Of a DNA stretch of 14,078 nucleotides, positions 12,446-14,078 are shown one piece after another (positions within the stretch are counted from its first letter, which is position 1; every line of letters begins with the position of its first letter). The stretch is from Actinomycetes bacterium (GTDB taxonomy: Bacteria; Actinomycetota; Thermoleophilia; Solirubrobacterales; Solirubrobacteraceae). A program made the translations under genes and the position numbers. The notes under the pieces are model-generated. The model had not been told where the DNA came from, made no database searches, and was given only the letters and a program-made list of their open reading frames with translations. Where the stretch lies: the NCBI GenBank assembly GCA_023429855.1, contig JAEZDB010000288.1, positions 1 through 14,078 of the forward strand, written 5' to 3'.

Positions 12446-13915
12446 TTAGACCACTTCGGCGGCGATCGGCGCCGTGGAGGGCGCGGGCTCGTCGACGGCG
12501 CCACCTGGCACGGCGGCGATGCGGCCTTGGCTCCGCAGCCACGCCAAGGTGAACGCACCGACGACGGCGATCACGGCCATCGACACGATGCAGCCCCACT
12601 CGACGTACCAGGTGAGTCCGAGGTCGCGCGGCCACGCGATGTTGATGACCTCGAAGGTGAGCCAGGCGACCGCAAGGGCGTTGACGAGCGTGCCGAACCG
12701 ACCGAGGTTGATCCCGACGGGTTCGCCGTCGGGCGACACCTCGAAGCCGTGCTTCAGACGGTGCACCAGCAGCGCGGAGAGCGGCAGGAGGAACGAGACG
12801 TAGAACCCGACCGTCGCGAGGCCGATGAGGGTGTCGTAGAACTTCAGCAGGACCGCGATTACGAGCAGCCCGGCGGAGATTCCGGAGGTCACGATGATCG
12901 CGTTGATCGGCAGGTGCTCAGCGCCCGAGAGGCGCTTCAGCGGGCCCGAGAACGGGAGCACGTTGTCGCGAGAGAGCGCGAAGACGACGCGGGAGACGGC
13001 GGCCTGTACCGCGACCAGGCCGGCAGCGAATCCGGTGCAGACCACGAGGAACGCCGGCGTCACGATCCACCCGCCGAAGGCGTTCTCGAGCGTGTCGCGG
13101 ATCGGGTCGAGGCCGATGTTGCTGAGGTCTGGAATCGCGAGCACCAGTGCGAGCCCGGCATACATCACGATCGACGCGACGAGGATCAGGGAGAAGACGA
13201 GCGCCTTGGGCACGTTGACCCGCGGGTTCTCGACCTCCTCGGCCACGTCGCTGGCCGACTCAAAGCCGATGAACGCCCAGCCGACAAGGGCGACCGCCAC
13301 TAGGAACCCGCTGAAGCCAGCGCCGCCCGAGCCGAACCCGGCGGTGAGGTCGCCCAGGCCGTTCTCGCGGTGGAAGAGCAGCAGCAGCGTGCCGATCACG
13401 ACGCTGCCCACGAGCTCGCAGGCGATCGAGACCGCGACGAAGATGGCGAGCGGCTTGCGGCCGACCACGTTGGCGATGGTGGCAATCGCGAGGAACCCGA
13501 GGGCGAGCAGCAGGCGGGTGCCGTTGCTCGGCTCGTCCATGCCGAAGGCGGTTGCGGCAAACGGAGAAGCCGCATAGGCGGTCGCGATCGCAAGCGCGAT
13601 CAGCGTCCAGATGTAGGCCCAGCCTGAGATCCACCCGTAGGTCGGCCCGCGCAGGATCCGACCCCATTGGTAGAGCCCACCGGCGAGCGGCCAGCGGCCC
13701 GAGAGCTCGGCGAACCCGAGCGCGACGAGAAGCTGGCCCGCAAGGACGACCGGGAAGGCGAACCACATCGTCGCGCCGGAGGCGCCCAAGGCGAGGCCGA
13801 AGATCCCGTAGAGGGCGATGATCGGCGAGATAAAGGCGAAGGCCAGCGAGAACGTGTTGCGCAGCGTGAACTCGCGCAGCAGCGTCTCACTGCCAGGGCT
13901 GGCAGAGCGAGACAT
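12446..13915 (-). CDS. APC-superfamily amino-acid permease
   Basis: The 489-residue product is a typical 12-helix transporter of the amino acid-polyamine-organocation superfamily. The short cytosolic N-terminus leads into TM1 with FISPIIALYGIFGLALG, the broken helix that binds substrate in this fold. The loop before TM3 reads AELSGRWPLAGGLYQWG and is followed by GPTYGWISGWAYIW, a layout I associate with the amino acid/choline transporter (ACT) branch. GFESASDVAEEVENPRVNVP, about midway, is the strongly conserved TM6-to-TM7 loop region. Later helices run to about residue 465, with a Pro/Ala-rich cytosolic tail. It should import an amino acid or amine by ion coupling across the cytoplasmic membrane; the substrate is not decidable. 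The ATG at 13915 is the only Met before TM1 in a suitable place, with AGGAG 11 nt upstream. Confidence 0.94.
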   Translation of the reverse strand: MSRSASPGSETLLREFTLRNTFSLAFAFISPIIALYGIFGLALGASGATMWFAFPVVLAGQLLVALGFAELSGRWPLAGGLYQWGRILRGPTYGWISGWAYIWTLIALAIATAYAASPFAATAFGMDEPSNGTRLLLALGFLAIATIANVVGRKPLAIFVAVSIACELVGSVVIGTLLLLFHRENGLGDLTAGFGSGGAGFSGFLVAVALVGWAFIGFESASDVAEEVENPRVNVPKALVFSLILVASIVMYAGLALVLAIPDLSNIGLDPIRDTLENAFGGWIVTPAFLVVCTGFAAGLVAVQAAVSRVVFALSRDNVLPFSGPLKRLSGAEHLPINAIIVTSGISAGLLVIAVLLKFYDTLIGLATVGFYVSFLLPLSALLVHRLKHGFEVSPDGEPVGINLGRFGTLVNALAVAWLTFEVINIAWPRDLGLTWYVEWGCIVSMAVIAVVGAFTLAWLRSQGRIAAVPGGAVDEPAPSTAPIAAEVV

Positions 13916-13926
13916 GGTCAGGACGA

Positions 13927-13931
13927 CTCCT
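13927..13931 (-). promoter_or_regulatory. Shine-Dalgarno site of the permease gene
   Basis: AGGAG on the minus strand lies 11 nt before the ATG at 13915, a rather long spacing. The permease thus has a leader, unlike most genes here. No clear -10 was found in 13932-14004. Confidence 0.4.
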
Positions 13932-14004
13932 GGGTGGGGCTGATGGAGCCGATGGTGCGCCCAAGGCGCCCCGCTCGGGTTGGCCCGACGGACAAACTTG
14001 CGGG

Positions 14005-14021
14005 GTGCGGACTGTCCGCAC
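14005..14021. promoter_or_regulatory. Perfect 17-bp palindrome upstream of the permease
   Basis: GTGCGGAC, a central T, then GTCCGCAC: 8-bp arms with no mismatch, about 90 bp before the permease ATG. Its length and symmetry fit an operator for a dimeric regulator such as TetR or GntR type. The regulator gene is not in the window. Confidence 0.5.
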
Positions 14022-14048
14022 GTTCGCCGAGCGGCGTGGCCTCTCACA

Positions 14049-14078
14049 GGGGCCTGGGGGGGGGGGGGGGCGGGCCCC
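14049..14078. other. 15-G homopolymer inside a terminal inverted repeat at the sequence end
   Basis: Bases 14056-14070 are all G. GGGGCC (14049-14054) and GGCCCC (14073-14078) flank the run as perfect complements. Its position at the very edge suggests a contig end where assembly stopped or failed. Confidence 0.6.

Noticed and set aside
12191..13303. A long plus-strand open frame opposite the permease
   Set aside because: Highly charged, Arg/Asp-rich translation antisense to a well-supported 12-TM transporter; no start signal.
1..14078. CRISPR arrays, insertion sequences, integrase or phage genes, rRNA operons, toxin-antitoxin pairs
   Set aside because: Searched by eye on both strands; no regularly spaced repeats, transposase motifs, RNA gene cores or paired small ORFs with supporting signals were found.

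Overview
The window is GC-rich chromosomal DNA. Codon third positions in the real genes are almost all G or C. The gene content points to a soil-type actinobacterium, most likely in or near the Solirubrobacterales (class Thermoleophilia). That placement is an inference from high GC, TANNNT promoter hexamers sitting just upstream of start codons, and a tandem pair of exported four-cysteine proteins of a kind I associate with that group. No marker gene such as rRNA or a ribosomal protein is present to confirm it. The left edge cuts through a gene. The right edge ends in a 15-G run that looks like a contig end.

Layout, left to right. (1) The 3' part of a large, probably exported, beta-rich protein with a fibronectin-like C-terminus (1-2241). 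It meets a small SRPBCC-family gene on the minus strand (2238-2684) tail to tail, with the two stop codons sharing CTAG. (2) Divergent from that gene lie yjbQ (2773-3201, UPF0047) and a DsbA/FrnE-like thioredoxin-fold gene (3236-4087). (3) A tandem pair of exported paralogues (4293-5054 and 5242-6015), each with a signal peptide and a clear Shine-Dalgarno leader. (4) A membrane-anchored alpha/beta hydrolase (6115-7074). (5) A minus-strand run: HAD phosphatase (7102-7824), M42 aminopeptidase (7879-8949), an SDR-fold protein without its catalytic residues (9011-10090), a 396-bp gap holding a possible structured RNA, and a crotonase-family gene (10487-11266). (6) A DUF429 gene (11367-12425) divergent from the crotonase, and convergent with it an APC-family permease (12446-13915, minus).

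These look mostly like single-gene housekeeping or accessory units, not one pathway. Almost every intracellular gene has its own -10-like hexamer 6-10 nt upstream of the start codon, the signature of leaderless transcription. The two exported paralogues and the permease instead have Shine-Dalgarno sites and longer leaders. I see no CRISPR array, prophage, transposase, integrase, rRNA or tRNA.

The observations most worth following are: a roughly 230-nt region (10205-10432) that can fold on the minus strand into a closed multi-helix structure followed by a 17-bp hairpin; three CTGCGCAG palindromes in 39 bp between the crotonase and DUF429 genes; the window-wide leaderless promoter pattern; an SDR-fold protein lacking the YxxxK pair; and a DsbA-like protein whose active-site motif is CPFA with a Cys before the putative cis-Pro. 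I did not find a convincing new multi-gene system.
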